Shown: one piece after another, positions 24,893-33,676 of the stretch
Numbering within the stretch: the stretch's first letter is position 1
Layout: each line of letters opens with the position of its first letter
Notes under the pieces: model-generated
What the model was told of the DNA's origin: nothing
The model's input: only the letters and a program-made list of their open reading frames with translations
Databases searched by the model: none
Source of the DNA: Muricauda sp. MAR_2010_75
GTDB lineage: Bacteria > Bacteroidota > Bacteroidia > Flavobacteriales > Flavobacteriaceae
NCBI RefSeq assembly: GCF_000745185.1
Contig: NZ_JQNJ01000001.1
Span: forward strand, 4,136,501-4,200,500
DNA length: 64,000 bases
Direction of reading: 5' to 3'
Made by a program: the position numbers and the translations under genes

Positions 24893-27745
24893 TTACTTAC
24901 TCAAGTACATCTTTCTTCGGGAATACAAATTGTAGAATTCGTCGTCCTTGAGGCTGTCAATAAACAGAATGCTCTCTCCCGTACTCTTCATTTCCGGTCC
25001 TAGGTTTTTGTTCACGTTAGGGAACTTGTTGAATGAAAATACAGGCTGCTTTATGGCATAACCATCCAATTTTGGGTTGAATTTGAAATCTTTGATTTTC
25101 TTCTCGCCCAACATCACTTTGGTCGCAAAATTTACATACGGCTCACCATAGGCTTTGGCAATAAAGGGTACCGTTCTGGATGCCCTTGGATTGGCTTCAA
25201 TGATGTAAACAATATCGTCTTTGATTGCAAACTGAATGTTGATCAACCCAACTGTATTCAAGGCCAGTGCAATTTTACGGGTATGGTCCTTGATCTGCTG
25301 CATAACAAACTCCCCAAGATTGAACGGAGGTAAGGTAGCATTGGAATCTCCTGAGTGTATCCCGCAGGGTTCAATATGTTCCATGATTCCGATGATGTAA
25401 ACATCCTCTCCATCACAAATCGCATCGGCTTCCGCTTCAATGGCGCCATCCAAATAATGATCCAATAACAGTTTATTGTTTGGGATATTTCGCAGCAAAT
25501 CCACTACGTGGACTTCCAATTCTTCTTTGTTGATTACAATTTTCATGCCTTGTCCTCCTAAAACATAGGATGGTCTCACCAAAAGGGGGAAGTTCAATTC
25601 ATCAGCCAATTCCAAGGCTTCCTCAGCGGTTTCCGCCACTCCGAATCGTGGGTAAGGTATGCCATTGTCCTTCAACAATGTGGAGAAACTTCCCCTGTCT
25701 TCGGCCAAATCCAAGGATTTAAAGCTGGTACCAATGATATTAACTCCGTATTTATCCAATTTCTCGGCCAACTTCAGTGCAGTCTGGCCACCTAACTGTA
25801 CAATTACGCCCTCAGGCTTTTCGTGTCGAATAATATCGTAGATATGCTCCCAGAAAACGGGCTCAAAATAGAGCTTGTCAGCCGTATCAAAATCCGTGGA
25901 AACGGTTTCGGGGTTACAGTTGATCATAATAGTTTCGTAACCGCATTCGGCAGCGGCCAAGACCCCATGCACACAGCAATAATCAAACTCTATTCCCTGT
26001 CCTATTCGGTTGGGACCCGACCCCAGTACAACAATCTTTTTCTTATCGGTCACCACACTGTCGTTTGCCACATAGCGCTCCCCTTCCGGCGTCTCAATTT
26101 CTTCCTCAAACGTGGAGTAGTAATATGGAGTGACGGCCTTAAACTCGGCGGCACAGGTATCTACTAATTTGTATACCCGGTTGATTCCCAAATCGGTACG
26201 TTTGGTGTGCACTTCGCTTTCATAGCAGTCCAACATGTGTGCTATCTGGCGGTCAGCAAAACCTTTTTGCTTGGCTTCCAAAAGCAGGGCTTTTGGCAGG
26301 CTTTCCACCGTATATTTTGAAATTTCCATTTCCAAGAAGTGTAGTTCTTCGTATTGTTTTAAGAACCACATATCTATCTTGGTGATGTCATGGATGCGCT
26401 TTAACGGAATCCCCAATTGAATGGCATCGTAGATGACAAAAACTCGGTCCCAACTGGGTACTTTTAATTTATGGATGATTTTTTCATAGTCCTTGTACCC
26501 TTTTCCATCGGCCCCTAAACCATTACGTTTGATTTCAAGGGATTGCGTGGCTTTGTGCAGGGCTTCTTGGAACGAGCGACCAATACCCATAACTTCCCCA
26601 ACAGACTTCATCTGTAGCCCCAAGGTTCGGTCCGAACCTTCAAACTTATCAAAGTTCCATCTAGGAATTTTTACAATGACATAATCCAAAGTAGGCTCAA
26701 ACAAGGCCGAAGTGGACTTGGTGATTTGGTTGTCCAATTCATCCAAGGTATACCCAATGGCCAATTTGGCCGCAATTTTTGCAATGGGATATCCCGTTGC
26801 TTTTGATGCCAATGCGGATGATCGGGAAACTCTTGGGTTAATCTCAATGGCAATGATATCTTCTTTTTCATCTGGGCTCACAGCAAACTGTACGTTACAA
26901 CCTCCAGCAAAATCCCCGATGCTACGCATCATGTGGATGGCCATGTCCCGCATCCGTTGAAAAGTTCTGTCGGATAAAGTCATTGCGGGAGCTACAGTAA
27001 TGGAGTCCCCTGTGTGGATGCCCATCGGGTCCATATTTTCGATAGTACAGATAATGACCACGTTATCATTTTTATCACGAAGCAGCTCCAATTCATATTC
27101 CTTCCAACCCATCAAAGCCTTGTCAATCATCACCTCGTGAATGGGTGATACTTCCAGACCATGGCTCAACATATCATCAAAATGTTCTGGGTCATAAACA
27201 ATACCTGCCCCGGCCCCTCCAAGGGTGAACGAAGCACGGATTACCAAGGGAAAACCAAATTCCTGGGCAATTTCTTTTCCTTTTAAAAAGGATGTTGCCG
27301 ATGCTTGTGGTGGCATTCCTATGCCAATTTTCAACATCAATTCCCTGAATTTCTCGCGGTCTTCTGTAATGTTGATGGCATCGATGTCCACACCGATGAT
27401 CTCTACACCAAAATCTTCCCAAATACCTTTTTCATCGGCCTCAATACACAGGTTCAAGGCTGTTTGACCGCCCATTGTGGGCAAAACGGCATCTACATTG
27501 GGATGTTTCTTTAAAATCTCAACGATTGATTTGGTGGTCAAAGGTTTCAAATACACGTGGTCTGCCATGGCAGGGTCTGTCATGATCGTAGCCGGATTGC
27601 TGTTGATCAAGATAGTTTCAATACCGTCCTCACGAAGCGAGCGAAGTGCTTGGGAACCTGAATAATCGAACTCACATGCCTGACCAATGATGATAGGGCC
27701 AGAACCAATAATCAAAATGGATTTTAAATCTTTTCTTTTTGGCAT
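24893..27745 (-). CDS. carB: Carbamoyl-phosphate synthase large subunit
   Basis: A 950-residue synthetase subunit that makes carbamoyl phosphate for pyrimidine and arginine synthesis, working with the glutaminase CarA (not in this window). Two ATP-grasp halves are clear. The first begins GSGPIIIGQACEFDYSGSQA and the second GSGPNRIGQGIEFDYCC (near residue 568). ATP-site stretches such as IEINPRVSRSSALASKATG and IEANPRASRTVPFIAKAYG are present. The chain stops right after LGPEMKSTGESILFIDSL, so the C-terminal MGS-like regulatory domain of the E. coli enzyme (about 1073 residues) is missing. It is downstream of rpmH but separated by a terminator. Confidence 0.96.
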   Translation of the reverse strand: MPKRKDLKSILIIGSGPIIIGQACEFDYSGSQALRSLREDGIETILINSNPATIMTDPAMADHVYLKPLTTKSIVEILKKHPNVDAVLPTMGGQTALNLCIEADEKGIWEDFGVEIIGVDIDAINITEDREKFRELMLKIGIGMPPQASATSFLKGKEIAQEFGFPLVIRASFTLGGAGAGIVYDPEHFDDMLSHGLEVSPIHEVMIDKALMGWKEYELELLRDKNDNVVIICTIENMDPMGIHTGDSITVAPAMTLSDRTFQRMRDMAIHMMRSIGDFAGGCNVQFAVSPDEKEDIIAIEINPRVSRSSALASKATGYPIAKIAAKLAIGYTLDELDNQITKSTSALFEPTLDYVIVKIPRWNFDKFEGSDRTLGLQMKSVGEVMGIGRSFQEALHKATQSLEIKRNGLGADGKGYKDYEKIIHKLKVPSWDRVFVIYDAIQLGIPLKRIHDITKIDMWFLKQYEELHFLEMEISKYTVESLPKALLLEAKQKGFADRQIAHMLDCYESEVHTKRTDLGINRVYKLVDTCAAEFKAVTPYYYSTFEEEIETPEGERYVANDSVVTDKKKIVVLGSGPNRIGQGIEFDYCCVHGVLAAAECGYETIMINCNPETVSTDFDTADKLYFEPVFWEHIYDIIRHEKPEGVIVQLGGQTALKLAEKLDKYGVNIIGTSFKSLDLAEDRGSFSTLLKDNGIPYPRFGVAETAEEALELADELNFPLLVRPSYVLGGQGMKIVINKEELEVHVVDLLRNIPNNKLLLDHYLDGAIEAEADAICDGEDVYIIGIMEHIEPCGIHSGDSNATLPPFNLGEFVMQQIKDHTRKIALALNTVGLINIQFAIKDDIVYIIEANPRASRTVPFIAKAYGEPYVNFATKVMLGEKKIKDFKFNPKLDGYAIKQPVFSFNKFPNVNKNLGPEMKSTGESILFIDSLKDDEFYNLYSRRKMYLSK

Positions 27746-27784
27746 TTCTATATAGGGTGTTACTCGTTTTTTTGTTGGTACGTC

Positions 27785-27818
27785 AAAAAAAAGGTGTTAC
27801 TGGAAAAGTAACACCTTT
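27785..27818 (-). terminator. Terminator of rpmH
   Basis: On the minus strand an eleven-pair stem aaaggtgttac/gtaacaccttt with a 7-base loop runs into eight T. It separates rpmH from carB. Confidence 0.88.
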
Positions 27819-27841
27819 AATTTAAAACTATAATACAGTCA

Positions 27842-28000
27842 TTATTTTTTATGTCTTGGCTCAGAGGAAACCGTTAATCTCTTTCTTCCCTTGGCCCTTC
27901 TTCTCGCAAGAACTTTTCTACCATTGGCAGTCGCCATGCGCTCCCTAAAACCATGCTTGTTTCTTCTCTTCCTTTTTGACGGCTGATACGTTCTTTTCAT
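27842..28000 (-). CDS. rpmH: 50S ribosomal protein L34
   Basis: A 52-residue, very basic ribosomal protein beginning [20 protein letters not shown], with [20 protein letters not shown] following, a full match to the L34 family. The usual neighbours dnaA and rnpA are absent here; instead carB lies downstream behind a terminator. It has its own promoter at 28061-28090 and an untranslated leader of about 55 bases. Confidence 0.97.
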   Translation of the reverse strand: MKRTYQPSKRKRRNKHGFRERMATANGRKVLARRRAKGRKRLTVSSEPRHKK

Positions 28001-28060
28001 TTCGGAACTCTTTTAATGGATTTTGTTGCTGGGAAAATTCTTCCCGAAAAATTCTGGGCG

Positions 28061-28090
28061 CAAATATACGAAGACTTTTTATTTTGGCAA
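28061..28090 (-). promoter_or_regulatory. Promoter of rpmH
   Basis: TTG (28088-28090), 19 bases, then TATATTTG (28061-28068) on the minus strand, an ideal Bacteroidetes housekeeping promoter. Confidence 0.75.
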
Positions 28091-28166
28091 GTCAACCACA
28101 AAAATATTTAAATTAGTTTTTAGTACTTTTGCCAGCGCTAAACAAAAGGTAAAAATCAACTGGAAT

Positions 28167-28682
28167 ATGTTCAACAAAAACATTAAACTTGTTATCGCCG
28201 CATTGATCATTGGATATGCCGTTTATCAATTTATTGAAGGGTATATTGGCAACGGAATTGCCTTGATCCTGTTTTCGTTGATCTTCATTTTCCTTTATTT
28301 TAGGAACGAAATAATTTTGTTGGCCTTTCTACGGATGCGTAAACAGGACATGGAAGGCACCCAAAAGTGGTTGGACAAAATCAAAAACCCTTCCGCTGCC
28401 TTGATCAAAAAGCAGCAGGGCTACTACAACTACCTGCATGGTATTATTTATTCCCAAAAAAACCTTACCCAGGCGGAAAAGTACTTTAAACAGGCCCTAA
28501 AATTTGGTCTTACCATGGATTATGATGTGGCCATGACCAAATTGAGCTTGGCCGGAATTGCCATGCAAAAGCGCAGAAAGCGAGAGGCCACCCAGTTGCT
28601 TCAGGAAGCCAAGAAATTGGACAAGAACAACATGCTTACCGAACAGATCAAGATGATGCAGCAGCAGATGAAGAAAATCTAG
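28167..28682 (+). CDS. Membrane protein with TPR-like repeats
   Basis: A 171-residue protein with two N-terminal membrane helices (about residues 5-25 and 30-50, LVIAALIIGYAVYQF and IALILFSLIFIFLYF). A cytoplasmic helical tail follows with TPR-like units: GYYNYLHGIIYSQKNLTQAEKYFKQAL and LSLAGIAMQKRRKREATQLL. The end is a Met/Gln-rich helix (KMMQQQMKKI). The open frame begins at 28023, but the ATG at 28167 starts the first membrane helix, and a TACTTTTG box lies at 28124-28131. TPR proteins usually scaffold others; the partner is unknown. Confidence 0.75.
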   Translation: MFNKNIKLVIAALIIGYAVYQFIEGYIGNGIALILFSLIFIFLYFRNEIILLAFLRMRKQDMEGTQKWLDKIKNPSAALIKKQQGYYNYLHGIIYSQKNLTQAEKYFKQALKFGLTMDYDVAMTKLSLAGIAMQKRRKREATQLLQEAKKLDKNNMLTEQIKMMQQQMKKI

Positions 28683-28817
28683 TTGCAAAAATCCCAAATT
28701 ATAAAAAGCTGCAGGCGGCAAATACCAAGTTCCTTTTTTTTTGGGATTTGGTGCTTGATTTTTGGTCAATCCGGGTTAAGCATTCATTAATCTGATCTGG
28801 ATTTTTTAGTTGAAAAA

Positions 28818-28875
28818 TGCTAACTTCACTTATCGGTCGATATAATTCATTTAAAAACGAATCATATCTTATAAC
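28818..28875. repeat. Dispersed repeat, copy 1
   Basis: TGCTAACTTC, then TATCGGTCGATATA and CGAATCATATCTTATA. These blocks recur in the same order and orientation at 32548-32624. The core can fold into a hairpin (gatataattcattt with aaacgaatcatatc, the two mismatches being G-U pairs). It lies in the 243-base gap before the transglycosylase gene; apart from this and a 10-base inverted repeat at 28689/28740 the gap is plain. Confidence 0.75.
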
Positions 28876-28925
28876 GATAAAAGTGAACTCCAAAAACACT
28901 TACCTAAATTTCAAATAAGAATCCC

Positions 28926-29888
28926 CTACTGCCCCGCACTGGTACTGCGGTAATACCCCTTATTCGGGATTTCAATGCTGTACTTTTTTCGTGAAGCGTT
29001 GTTTAAATGCGGCTCGCGAAGCCAAGGGTTATGGCGTTTCAAAACTTTATAGTTTATTTCGTATAGTTCGGCAAAGTCGGCCCAATTGGTCACAGCAGAG
29101 TCAACTTCCACGGTAAAAGTGGGCACTTTTTCATACATATCTTCTTGTTCCAACTCAAAACCATATTTTTCGGGATGAGAAATGATTTCCTTAATGGCCA
29201 ATATCCGAAATACATATCTTCCGGTCTCCTGCCCCAACAATAAGTCGTAGTAGTCGTCCACCTGCTGAATACCCATATACTTTTGGATTCCGGCGGGCCC
29301 AGCATTGTAAGCCGCTGCGGTCAAGGTCCAGCTACCAAAGCGTTCTTTCCATTTGTTCAAGTAATCGCAGGCCACTTGGGTAGATTTTTCCACATGGTAG
29401 CGCTCGTCCACATTATCGTTCACCTCCAAACCATACTCTTTTCCAGTGCCCTTCATAATCTGCCAAAAACCGGTTGCCCCTGCGGGGGAAACCAAATTTT
29501 CTAGACCACTTTCGGCCACGGCCAAGTATTTAAAATCATCTGGGATGCCATTCTTCTTCAATATAGGCTCAATAATTGGGAAATACTTATTGGCGCGTTT
29601 TATCAACAATACCGCATTAGATTGCCAATAGGTGTTCACCAAAAACTCACGGTCTACGCGCTCCATGATTTCTGGGTCTTCCTGTGGTACAGGCTCACCT
29701 GCAAAGTTTAGATCTTCTGGAATGTCTATGGCGCTGATCTGATAGGTATCCGCCACATTTTTATCCTTGGTCACAGGCTCCTTTACATTTGGGATTTCTT
29801 GCACCTCGCTCGACTGCACAGCAAAAATCAACGTACTAACCACAGCAACCAATCCTATTAAAGCTAATATATTTTTAAGGTATTTCAT
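28926..29888 (-). CDS. Lytic transglycosylase (SLT/MltD-like)
   Basis: A 320-residue murein hydrolase that cleaves the MurNAc-GlcNAc bond with anhydro product. An N-terminal hydrophobic segment (about residues 5-24, without a lipobox) anchors or exports it. The SLT domain has the catalytic glutamate E126 in LAVAESGLE, followed by SPAGATGFWQIMKGTGKEYG and the AAAYNAGPAGIQKYM motif. The C-terminal 70 residues (VLKRHNPWLRE...) resemble a degenerate LysM-like binding part. Upstream the minus strand shows TATCTTTA, a near-consensus -7 box. Confidence 0.92.
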   Translation of the reverse strand: MKYLKNILALIGLVAVVSTLIFAVQSSEVQEIPNVKEPVTKDKNVADTYQISAIDIPEDLNFAGEPVPQEDPEIMERVDREFLVNTYWQSNAVLLIKRANKYFPIIEPILKKNGIPDDFKYLAVAESGLENLVSPAGATGFWQIMKGTGKEYGLEVNDNVDERYHVEKSTQVACDYLNKWKERFGSWTLTAAAYNAGPAGIQKYMGIQQVDDYYDLLLGQETGRYVFRILAIKEIISHPEKYGFELEQEDMYEKVPTFTVEVDSAVTNWADFAELYEINYKVLKRHNPWLREPHLNNASRKKYSIEIPNKGYYRSTSAGQ

Positions 29889-29937
29889 AGCAAATCATTT
29901 ATTAGAGTACCGTAAAGATACTATTATAAAGACGAAT

Positions 29938-30600
29938 TTATTCCAAAATAATTGTGGGGAGGTGTTCATTGAACCATCTTGCCCGATGTATGATCATGGT
30001 ATGCGTTCCATTTTTCACCCTAATGCAATCGGTAATGTTTGCAATGGGAAAAACAGCATCCTTTTCTCCATGAATGTGAACCAAGTTTTTAGGAGGTTCG
30101 GTCTGTTTCCAATTTACAATTTGGTCTATGGACCAGTCAATGTAATATTTATCCCTAACCGAAAGATATTGCTCGTATAGATCCAACCGTTTGGTAACGG
30201 TTTCACCGAAAGCGTATTTGGCTAAAAGTTCCACATTGTTCACCAGTCCTGTGGGCAATAATTTATGAACTTTGGTGTACTTTGCAAAAAGCATCCGCTT
30301 AGGCAATTCCTCTTTCGTTTTAACACAAGAGACCGCTATTACTTTTTTAGTTTGAATTATTCTTGCCATTTCCTGTACCAACATTCCCCCAAAAGAGACA
30401 CCTATAAGCACAGGGTTCTTGTGTTTGATTTTTTCGCACATCTCTTGGGCATAATCCGCCAAGGTCATGCCTTTTTCGGGAAGAAACCACTCCAAAGTAT
30501 GGGTCTCAAAAGTGGCTTCAGGAAGTTGTATTCCATCAAAAATGGATGGATTGGCAGCCATCCCTGGCATGAAGTAGACATGGATTTTATTGTCGGACAT
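29938..30600 (-). CDS. Alpha/beta hydrolase
   Basis: A 220-residue cytoplasmic hydrolase-fold protein with no signal peptide. The first strand and oxyanion region is YFMPGMAANPSIFDG. The nucleophile elbow GVSFGG is near residue 92. A late Asp in IHGEKDAVFPI and a late His in VKNGTHTMIIHRA complete a plausible triad. It is short for the fold and has a small lid. Substrate unknown. It lies 49 bases upstream of the transglycosylase gene on the same strand and may share its transcript. Confidence 0.8.
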   Translation of the reverse strand: MSDNKIHVYFMPGMAANPSIFDGIQLPEATFETHTLEWFLPEKGMTLADYAQEMCEKIKHKNPVLIGVSFGGMLVQEMARIIQTKKVIAVSCVKTKEELPKRMLFAKYTKVHKLLPTGLVNNVELLAKYAFGETVTKRLDLYEQYLSVRDKYYIDWSIDQIVNWKQTEPPKNLVHIHGEKDAVFPIANITDCIRVKNGTHTMIIHRARWFNEHLPTIILE

Positions 30601-30762
30601 TTCACACCAAATATCGATAAGGTCTAGGAAATTAACAATATTTTGACTAATTTTGTATCCCTTTTGTAACTAACCCCGCCTATTTGAACACATTTTATAA
30701 CAGGGGAAACAACAAATTACCGTTTTGGTAATTGCACGGTGTCAATTTAAAAACAGTACTAT

Positions 30763-31056
30763 ATGACAGAAATGGAAATTAACGACAATAGTTTCTTGCG
30801 TCAATTTGAAACTAGGGTCAACGGGCATTTAGCCAAAATTGAATACTCTTCCCAAGAGCGTAAAGTATTTTTGACCAAGCTGGTAATTCCAGAAGAAATC
30901 ACGCAGGAAGGCTTTAAAGAAGCCTTTATCAAAGCCGTTCTAAATGAGATTCAAGAGAAAAACCTTAGGGTAGTACCAACAAGCCCACATATAGCTGGTT
31001 TTTTGAGAAAGAACAGACAATACAAAGAGATGCTTCCCGTAGGCATCCGTATCTGA
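30763..31056 (+). CDS. YjdJ-type GNAT N-acetyltransferase
   Basis: A 97-residue minimal GCN5-related acetyltransferase of the YjdJ family, much shorter than ordinary GNAT enzymes. Family features are GHLAKIEYSSQERKVFLTKLVIP, an acyl-CoA-binding helix region and VVPTSPHIAGFLRKNRQYKEM near the end. Start ATG at 30763; a second in-frame ATG lies at 30772. The 162-base upstream gap holds a TAATTTTG box at 30648-30655 and a small inverted repeat near 30715-30733. Confidence 0.85.
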   Translation: MTEMEINDNSFLRQFETRVNGHLAKIEYSSQERKVFLTKLVIPEEITQEGFKEAFIKAVLNEIQEKNLRVVPTSPHIAGFLRKNRQYKEMLPVGIRI

Positions 31057-31080
31057 CCAACCAAAACCAAAAAGATTTTG

Positions 31081-31108
31081 AACCTCTCAGCGATGAGAGG
31101 TTTTTTTT
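31081..31108. terminator. Terminator between the GNAT gene and mtaB
   Basis: Nine-pair stem aacctctca/tgagaggtt with a gcga loop and eight T on the plus strand. The T tract overlaps the mtaB stop codon. Confidence 0.9.
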
Positions 31109-32435
31109 ATGCCGATATTGAAGCGGAAACAAACTCAAATCGCACCAAACCATCCTCATCGATTTCGGTGAGCTCCACTTGGTGCAGGGTATTCACCAAT
31201 TCTGGGTTCCAGGGTGCCTTTACCTTTACATAGTTTTCGGTGAACCCATGAATGTAGCCAGATTTGTTCTCGCCTTCAAACAAAACGGTCCTAACCGCAC
31301 CCAGCTGGCTTTCGTAGAAAGCCCTTCTCTTTTTGGCCGATAGTCCACGGAGCATCTTACTGCGCTTGCTTCGTACTTTCTTGGGGACTACTTGGTCCAT
31401 CTCGGCTGCCAAGGTATTGTCCCGTTCCGAATAGGTGAACACATGCAGGTAGGAAATGTTCAACTCATTTAGAAAATGATAGGTTTCCAAAAAATGTTCA
31501 TCAGTTTCCCCAGGGAAGCCCACAATTACATCCACCCCAATACAGGCATGGGGCATGGTCTCTTTAATGCGCTTTACCCGGTCCACATAGAGATTGGACA
31601 AATAGCGACGGCGCATCAGCTTTAAGATGGCATCGCTACCACTTTGGAGAGGGATATGGAAATGCGGCACAAAGGAATTGCTCTGGGCCACAAAATCTAT
31701 GGTTTCGTTCTTCAAAAGATTGGGCTCAATGGACGAAATACGTAACCGATGAATCCCAATGATTTGGTCCAAGGCCTTTACCAAATCCAAAAAAGTATGT
31801 TCATGCCGTTTATTGCCAAATTCGCCTTTGCCATAATCGCCAATGTTTACACCTGTCAACACGATTTCCTTAATATCCTTAGAGGCTATCTCCTTGGCAT
31901 TCAGTAAAACATTCTCCAAAGTATCACTACGTGATATGCCTCGAGCTAAAGGAATGGTGCAATAGGTACATTTGTAATCGCAACCATCCTGCACCTTTAA
32001 AAAAGCACGGGTACGATCACCAATGGCATAACTGCCCACGTAAAAGTCGGCCTCCTCAATCTCGCACGAATGCACCTCACCTTTATCATTTTTGGCCAAA
32101 TCGTTTAAGTAATCGGTGATTTTGAATTTTTCAGTCGCTCCCAGAACCAAGTCAACGCCATCAACAGCAGCCAATTCCTCAGGTTTCAATTGGGCATAAC
32201 AGCCCACAGCGGCCACAAAAGCATCAGGATTGCCCTTTTGCGCCTGTTTTACGATGGTCTTAAACCGCTTATCCGCATTCTCGGTTACTGAGCAAGTGTT
32301 GATCACATAAATGTCCGCTTTTTCGGAAAAGTCCACCCGCTCAAAGTCCTCCTTTTCAAAACTTCGTGCAATCGTGGAAGTCTCGGAAAAGTTGAGTTTG
32401 CAACCCAGTGTATAGAAAGCGACTTTTTTGCTCAT
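31107..32435 (-). CDS. mtaB: tRNA t6A37 methylthiotransferase MtaB
   Basis: A 442-residue radical-SAM enzyme of the MiaB/MtaB class that adds a methylthio group to t6A37 of tRNA. The N-terminal UPF0004 domain has the cluster cysteines in TLGCKLNFSE, INTCSV and VGCYAQ. The radical-SAM core has DGCDYKCTYCTIPLARG (CxxxCxxC) near residues 155-171. The TRAM domain is at the C-terminus. GCKLN and the YCTIPLARG context favour MtaB over MiaB. The ATG at 32435 is preferred to a TTG at 32462. Confidence 0.93.
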   Translation of the reverse strand: MSKKVAFYTLGCKLNFSETSTIARSFEKEDFERVDFSEKADIYVINTCSVTENADKRFKTIVKQAQKGNPDAFVAAVGCYAQLKPEELAAVDGVDLVLGATEKFKITDYLNDLAKNDKGEVHSCEIEEADFYVGSYAIGDRTRAFLKVQDGCDYKCTYCTIPLARGISRSDTLENVLLNAKEIASKDIKEIVLTGVNIGDYGKGEFGNKRHEHTFLDLVKALDQIIGIHRLRISSIEPNLLKNETIDFVAQSNSFVPHFHIPLQSGSDAILKLMRRRYLSNLYVDRVKRIKETMPHACIGVDVIVGFPGETDEHFLETYHFLNELNISYLHVFTYSERDNTLAAEMDQVVPKKVRSKRSKMLRGLSAKKRRAFYESQLGAVRTVLFEGENKSGYIHGFTENYVKVKAPWNPELVNTLHQVELTEIDEDGLVRFEFVSASISA

Positions 32436-32547
32436 TGACCAACTTCTTGTTTTGGGCGGCAAAGATAATGATTTGTTGAGAGTTATGGTAGAGGTTTTGG
32501 GGTTTGCTCAATACTTCTCGGGCTACATTAGAACTTTACTCATTTTC

Positions 32548-32624
32548 TGCTAACTTCGTTACATGTGCTGAATTCATTTCAGTATCGGTCGATATAAATC
32601 ATTGAAGCGAATCATATCTTATAC
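32548..32624. repeat. Dispersed repeat, copy 2
   Basis: Same blocks as copy 1 at 28818: TGCTAACTTC, TATCGGTCGATATA and CGAATCATATCTTATA, with 22 extra bases between the first two. Just after it TTGGCAGTA (32627-32635) is matched in inverted orientation by TACTGCCAA at 33491-33499, on the far side of the next two genes. Confidence 0.75.
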
Positions 32625-32653
32625 CATTGGCAGTAATGTAGAAAAATGCAAAA

Positions 32654-33058
32654 ATGACATTTTACGAAAAAGAACTTAATAGGATAAATGGTATTATTTA
32701 CTCAAACCAAGAGCAAATAGAAACCGTGATTGGAGTTAGAAGTTATATCGACAATAACTTTGACAAAGATCTGAATTTGGATTTATTATCCCGTTTTCGT
32801 TTCGTATCCAAGTATCATTTATTGCGATTATTCAAAAAACATTATGGTCTCACCCCAAAACAGTACTTAATAGACAAACGAATTGAAAAATCTAAAGAAC
32901 AGCTGATAAATGGAATGTCGGTAACGGAAACCTGTTTTGCTGTTGGCTTTGAAAGTTTAGGGTCGTTCAGCATTTTATTTAAAACCAAAACGGGAAAATC
33001 ACCTTCTGAATTTCAAAAAGAGCAACTTTCAAGAAGCAAATTAGATTCAGGGTTCTGA
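32654..33058 (+). CDS. Short AraC family transcriptional regulator
   Basis: A 134-residue protein that is little more than the AraC DNA-binding domain. The first helix-turn-helix is LNLDLLSRFRFVSKYHLLRLFKKHYG (about residues 36-62) and the second TETCFAVGFESLGSFSILFKTKTGKSP (about 93-120). There is no separate ligand domain. It is followed 31 bases later by a VOC protein gene, a pairing seen in many Bacteroidetes, so it probably controls that gene. The pair sits between repeat copy 2 and a transposase remnant. Confidence 0.85.
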   Translation: MTFYEKELNRINGIIYSNQEQIETVIGVRSYIDNNFDKDLNLDLLSRFRFVSKYHLLRLFKKHYGLTPKQYLIDKRIEKSKEQLINGMSVTETCFAVGFESLGSFSILFKTKTGKSPSEFQKEQLSRSKLDSGF

Positions 33059-33089
33059 ACTTTGGAAAACAAATAAAAAAATATCAAAG

Positions 33090-33485
33090 ATGAAAGTAAC
33101 ACTGATTAGCATTCCCGTTCGAGACCAAGAAAAGGCACTAAAATTTTATACAGAAATACTTGGATTCATAAAAAAGAAAGACAAACCATTAGAAGGTGGA
33201 AATAGATGGCTGACTTTAATTTCCAAAGAGGCTCAAGATGGGCCAGAATTGTTGTTAGAACCAGCACCAAATCATTTTGAACCATCAAAAGTCTATCAAG
33301 ATGCATTGATGGAAGCTGGAATTCCATACACTCAGTTTGATGTTGAAAATGTTGATGCGGAATATGAGCGATTAACAAAACTTGGAGTAGAATTTAGTAT
33401 TAAGCCATCTAAGATGGGAACGTGGAAGTATGCAGTATTTAACGATACCTGCGGGAATAATATTGAACTTGTGGAAGAGTTATAA
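33090..33485 (+). CDS. VOC family (glyoxalase-like) protein
   Basis: A 131-residue vicinal-oxygen-chelate fold protein with two beta-alpha-beta-beta-beta modules: IPVRDQEKALKFYTEILGF near residues 7-25 and PYTQFDVENVDAEYERLTKLG near 76-96. Candidate metal ligands are His 58 or so in APNHFEPS and the C-terminal Glu in NNIELVEEL. These proteins include glyoxalases, dioxygenases and antibiotic-resistance proteins; the substrate is not evident. Probably co-transcribed with the AraC gene. Confidence 0.85.
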   Translation: MKVTLISIPVRDQEKALKFYTEILGFIKKKDKPLEGGNRWLTLISKEAQDGPELLLEPAPNHFEPSKVYQDALMEAGIPYTQFDVENVDAEYERLTKLGVEFSIKPSKMGTWKYAVFNDTCGNNIELVEEL

Positions 33486-33527
33486 AACACTACTGCCAAC
33501 AAAGAATTGAGTTAAAAAACAAGTCTT

Positions 33528-33638
33528 TTACGCCAATTTTGATACATAATTCTCATCATAGGGCAGCCTTGATTTTGCAATTGCAAATGCCTGCTTCAAC
33601 AGTTTGTTCCAGACCAATAACGAAATCCCTGTTTTCAT
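33528..33638 (-). pseudogene. Possible transposase remnant, IS110-like C-terminus
   Basis: A 36-codon open frame ends with NKLLKQAFAIAKSRLPYDEN and then YVSKLA. The text resembles the last residues of IS110/IS116/IS902-type transposases as I recall them. A stop codon lies four codons before the ATG, and no further transposase sequence was seen upstream. It fills most of the 191-base gap between the VOC and DinB genes. The family match is from memory and is tentative. Confidence 0.35.
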
Positions 33639-33676
33639 CCTAAAACTTCAACAGCTTTTTTAAACTAAATGCATCT

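Noticed and set aside
28023..28166. 48-residue N-terminal extension of the TPR membrane protein
   Set aside because: It overlaps the rpmH promoter region and a TAnnTTTG box, and precedes the natural first membrane helix.
28699..28899. 66-codon minus-strand open frame
   Set aside because: It is largely translation of the dispersed repeat at 28818-28875 and has no promoter, signal or family resemblance.
30714..30733. Hairpin aattacc-gtttt-ggtaatt before the YjdJ-like gene, considered as an operator or riboswitch
   Set aside because: Seven pairs in A+T-rich sequence is weak, and no known RNA motif was recognised.
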